DNA from: Pelobates cultripes
Lineage: Eukaryota; Chordata; Amphibia; Anura; Pelobatidae
Direction of reading: 5' to 3'
Length of the DNA: 64,000 nt
Assembly (NCBI GenBank): GCA_933207985.1
Contig: OW240913.1
Location: 360,620,904 to 360,684,903, forward strand
The notes beneath the pieces are model-generated. The model searched no databases and was not told the DNA's origin. It was given only the letters and a program-made list of their open reading frames with translations. Numbering within the stretch: the stretch's first letter is position 1; each line of letters opens with the position of its first letter. Shown here one piece after another: positions 61,245-64,000 of the stretch. The translations under genes were made by a program, and so were the position numbers.

Positions 61245-61375
61245 GTAGGGGGGAGGGGGAGAAAGAAATTAGGAAGGGGGGGAAGAAAGAGAAATTAGGA
61301 GGAGGGGAGGAGAAAGAAATTAGGAGGAGGGGAGGAGAAAGAAATTAGGAGGAGGGGGGGAGAAAAAGAAAGGAG
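61245..61375. repeat. Purine-only tandem repeat ending at the gap
   Basis: Units like GGAGGAGAAAGAAATTAGGA repeat about every 26 bases on a polypurine strand. The contig ends in it. Confidence 0.9.
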
Positions 61376-61475
61376 NNNNNNNNNNNNNNNNNNNNNNNNN
61401 NNNNNNNNNNNNNNNNNNNNNNNNNNNNNNNNNNNNNNNNNNNNNNNNNNNNNNNNNNNNNNNNNNNNNNNNNNN
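61376..61475. other. Assembly gap of exactly 100 N
   Basis: A round 100 usually marks a scaffold join of unknown size. The left side ends in a polypurine repeat, the right side begins inside an arm of the foldback element; both stall assembly. Confidence 0.98.
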
Positions 61476-62334
61476 CAATCTTCGCACTCTAAACTGCCTT
61501 TGCGCATGCGCACACCGACACTAATTTCCTTCTAGCTACGGGTACCCTGAGTTCTAAGCTTCTTTCAACCGTCCTCCTACATATTTGTTATTTTATGGTG
61601 AATGCTAAGGCTGTTTTATAACAACGGGTGTAGTGTAACAAGTTCTTTGTCACCTGTAGCTGTTTTAGTGCTACATTGTGACCGAACTCAGATGCCAATA
61701 AAGTATCACGCAGCCCCATTCTGCCACGCATGCGCGCCAAATTTCCCACCGAAAGCTACTGGTCCATGAGGGTACCCGTAGCTAGAAGGAAATTAGTGTC
61801 GGTGTGCGCATGCGCGAAGGCAGTTTAGAGCGCGAAGATTGAAAAAAATGGAGAATATAAGAAGAGAGAACGGCGGTGAGAGAATCACAGCGTCTATAGC
61901 TCCTGAGGAAGTCCCGAAGAACGCGGGACGAAACGCGTTGAGCCCGAGCCACCAGATCCGTGGATCCAGCAGTCCAGAGACCGTATTTCAGATTCACTTT
62001 GTCTGTCTATATCGCACATCAGCTGCAAGTAGTCATTTAGACCTAGGATTCGCGACCTAAGTCTATATATTCCATCTATTCTGCTTGTTAGCATAGTGAT
62101 GTTTTGATAGGGGTTTTTTCCCCCAGGTCTTAAAATTGTACTGCTGTATAGTGTCTTTTTGTAATATTCAGTCATTTTATTTTACTTTTTTACTGCAGAA
62201 TGTGCAGAATAAAATTGTATATCTTTTAATGCTACAATTGCAATTGATTGCTTGCCTGTATAGTTCAGCGCCCTCCTATAGGTGGGTTTGTTCCCATCTT
62301 TTTATTCACTTAAAGGGGAGATGAAGCCTTATAA

Positions 62335-62812
62335 TTAAAGGGACACCGTAGGCACTGTATCTGCTTCATCTCATTAAACTGGTTATAGTGTCTGGAGTCC
62401 TCTGGTCCCATCATTTCTTTCAGCATTAAACAGTTTTTAAACTTTTAATGTTTTAATGCTAAACAAGAGTTCCTGGCAATCCATCCTCTCTGTGCTGCTT
62501 TGGTTAATAAGGAAGTATTAGCCTGAGCAGCAATAGGCAGCTGTGATTGGCTGAGAGTGTCAGCTGACTGCTTTTAGCCTGTCAGAGTTCCAACTGACGG
62601 TATGAATGGGTATGACAACAAGAAAGTGTGTAATCTCTGCCTTAGCTACACATACTGAAAGGGCCGGACTGTGGGTGCCAGGGACTCTTATTTTGTGGCA
62701 TACTGCACGAACATGGTGCAACACTGAATGGAGGGACAGTGCCAGGGCACTCCAGGCACTATAACCAATTCAAAGAGATGAAATGCTTATAGTGACTACA
62801 GTGTCCCTTTAA
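62335..62812. mobile_element. TTAA MITE, second copy of 20380-20857
   Basis: Same sequence and ends as the first copy; part of the duplicated contig and not an independent insertion. Confidence 0.8.
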
Positions 62813-63373
62813 ATTATGTACCCAAAGCACGAATACATTAAAAATACCCTCTCTGAATCAGGGGCTCATTCTAATATAGTCTCCCTGACCCACTCCAGGA
62901 AGGTAGTAGGATTTTACATGGATTCCTGACCTATGTGTGGACTCTATGTATAACAGTTAGTTAAATGTACTGGTACAGTTAGAGCTCACGGGACAGTGTA
63001 TAGAATGATATGATTGCTATGGCAGTCTTACAATATATCTTACTGAATGCAAATGTAGATAAAGAGTGGATTAGAGTAGGACTTAGAATGTGCAAGGAGT
63101 ATAAATCAGGCAGAATGTGCTTGATTGCTCGGTTAAAGTTAAGAATAAAAAGAGTTAGAACATGCAGAAGTAAGTTGGAGATTATAACCTGTTGCAATAT
63201 GCAGAATGGAATCATTTAAGTTAAGGAAATAATATTTTGAATATGAAGAGTTGATTAATTAAAGATAGTGAACATAAAGTATAATGTGCAGGGTTTAGTG
63301 GCTAATAGTAGGGAATCTGTATTAGAAGGTACAAGACTGAAAGGGTAAACATGCAGTATATAATAAGGTTGAA

Positions 63374-63603
63374 TGTCCCTGACTGAGAAGGTACAGTGTC
63401 CCTGACTGAGAAGGTACAGTGTCCCTGACTGAGAAGGTACAGTGTCCCTGACTGAGAAGGTACAGTGTCCCTGACTGAGAAGGTAGAATGTCCCTGACCG
63501 AGAAGGTAGAATGTCCCTGACCGAGAAGGTAGAATGTCCCTGACCGAGAAGGTAGAATGTCCCTGACCGAGAAGGTAGAATGTCCCTGACCGAGAAGGTA
63601 GAG
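63374..63603. repeat. 23-bp minisatellite, shorter version
   Basis: Five units of the GACTGAGAAGG type followed by five of the GACCGAGAAGG type, against six plus twelve bases plus six at 21419-21706. Confidence 0.95.
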
Positions 63604-64000
63604 GTGGTTGATATAAATTAGAATGTGTCTGACTCAGGGAGTAAAGAGGAATGAATGTAGTTAGAATTCACTGACTGATCTCTGGGCCCTCAGGTTCCCC
63701 ATCCGCAGTAACAATGATGTCAAACCATCACTATCCTTACTGGCATTCACTTATTTTAGAAGCCATGCAGATTGTTACCAATGCAGTGCTGAATGAGTTA
63801 AACCAACTAATTAACAATGATGTAATGGGAAATAAAGTTCTATCACCCACGTACAGCTTATTGAGTATAATTACAGTAATTGACCCCGCATTGTGTTTCC
63901 TCCTTTTTGTACTTTATCTACTAATGAGCAGTTTTCCGATACAGCTGCAGAATAATACCAAACAACTAAGAGTAACGTACAATTTCACTGTGATCACGAT

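Larger units (their letters stand above)
61476..64000. repeat. Near-identical copy of 19521-22103
   Basis: Position 61476 corresponds to 19521 and 64000 to 22103. It holds the inner left arm (to 61548), spacer and right arm (61769-62312) of the foldback, the MITE (62335-62812) and the 23-bp array (63374-63603). By eye the copies differ only by 58 bases in the array. Probably an alternative haplotype of the CDC42BPA intron placed as a separate contig; a genuine recent duplication is the other possibility. Confidence 0.95.

Overview
The window looks like nuclear DNA of a vertebrate, most likely an anuran amphibian. It has short exons with GT/AG borders separated by kilobase introns, about 39 kb of which hold dense TTAA-flanked MITEs, L2/CR1-type LINE tails and many minisatellites of the kind common in frog genomes. 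The species call is inference. The only protein-coding gene I can support is on the minus strand: an internal part of CDC42BPA (MRCK-alpha), a Cdc42-binding AGC kinase of the myotonic dystrophy kinase family.

Eighteen consecutive exons between 49539 and 884 join in frame into 2,500 coding bases, about 833 residues. In order they encode the catalytic loop (DIKPDN), DFG, activation loop, kinase C-lobe, AGC tail with hydrophobic motif, the long coiled coil, and the Ser/Pro-rich linker just before the C1 domain. The N-terminus with the ATP-binding lobe lies to the right of the window or past its gap. The C1, PH, CNH and CRIB regions lie to the left. One intron (donor at 27039-27038) uses GC-AG borders. 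Below, residues are numbered from the Asp of DIKPDN as 1.

The rest is intron or upstream intron/flank. It holds TTAA-ended MITEs, the best copy (45462-45967) being a chain of seven hairpins; a 1.3-kb foldback element with arms of about 545 bp (19049-20357); at least eight minisatellites (units 23, 34, 36, 39, 47, 54 and 68 bp), two of which appear to have grown inside transposons; a truncated LINE 3' end; a probable solo LTR; and several imperfect hairpins.

At the right edge, exactly 100 Ns (61376-61475) are followed by 2,525 bases that repeat 19521-22103 of the CDC42BPA intron. The only difference I saw is minisatellite copy number. This looks like an alternative haplotype placed as a separate contig, so order and content beyond 61375 should not be trusted. 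I found no convincing new protein system; the unusual material is structural and repetitive DNA.
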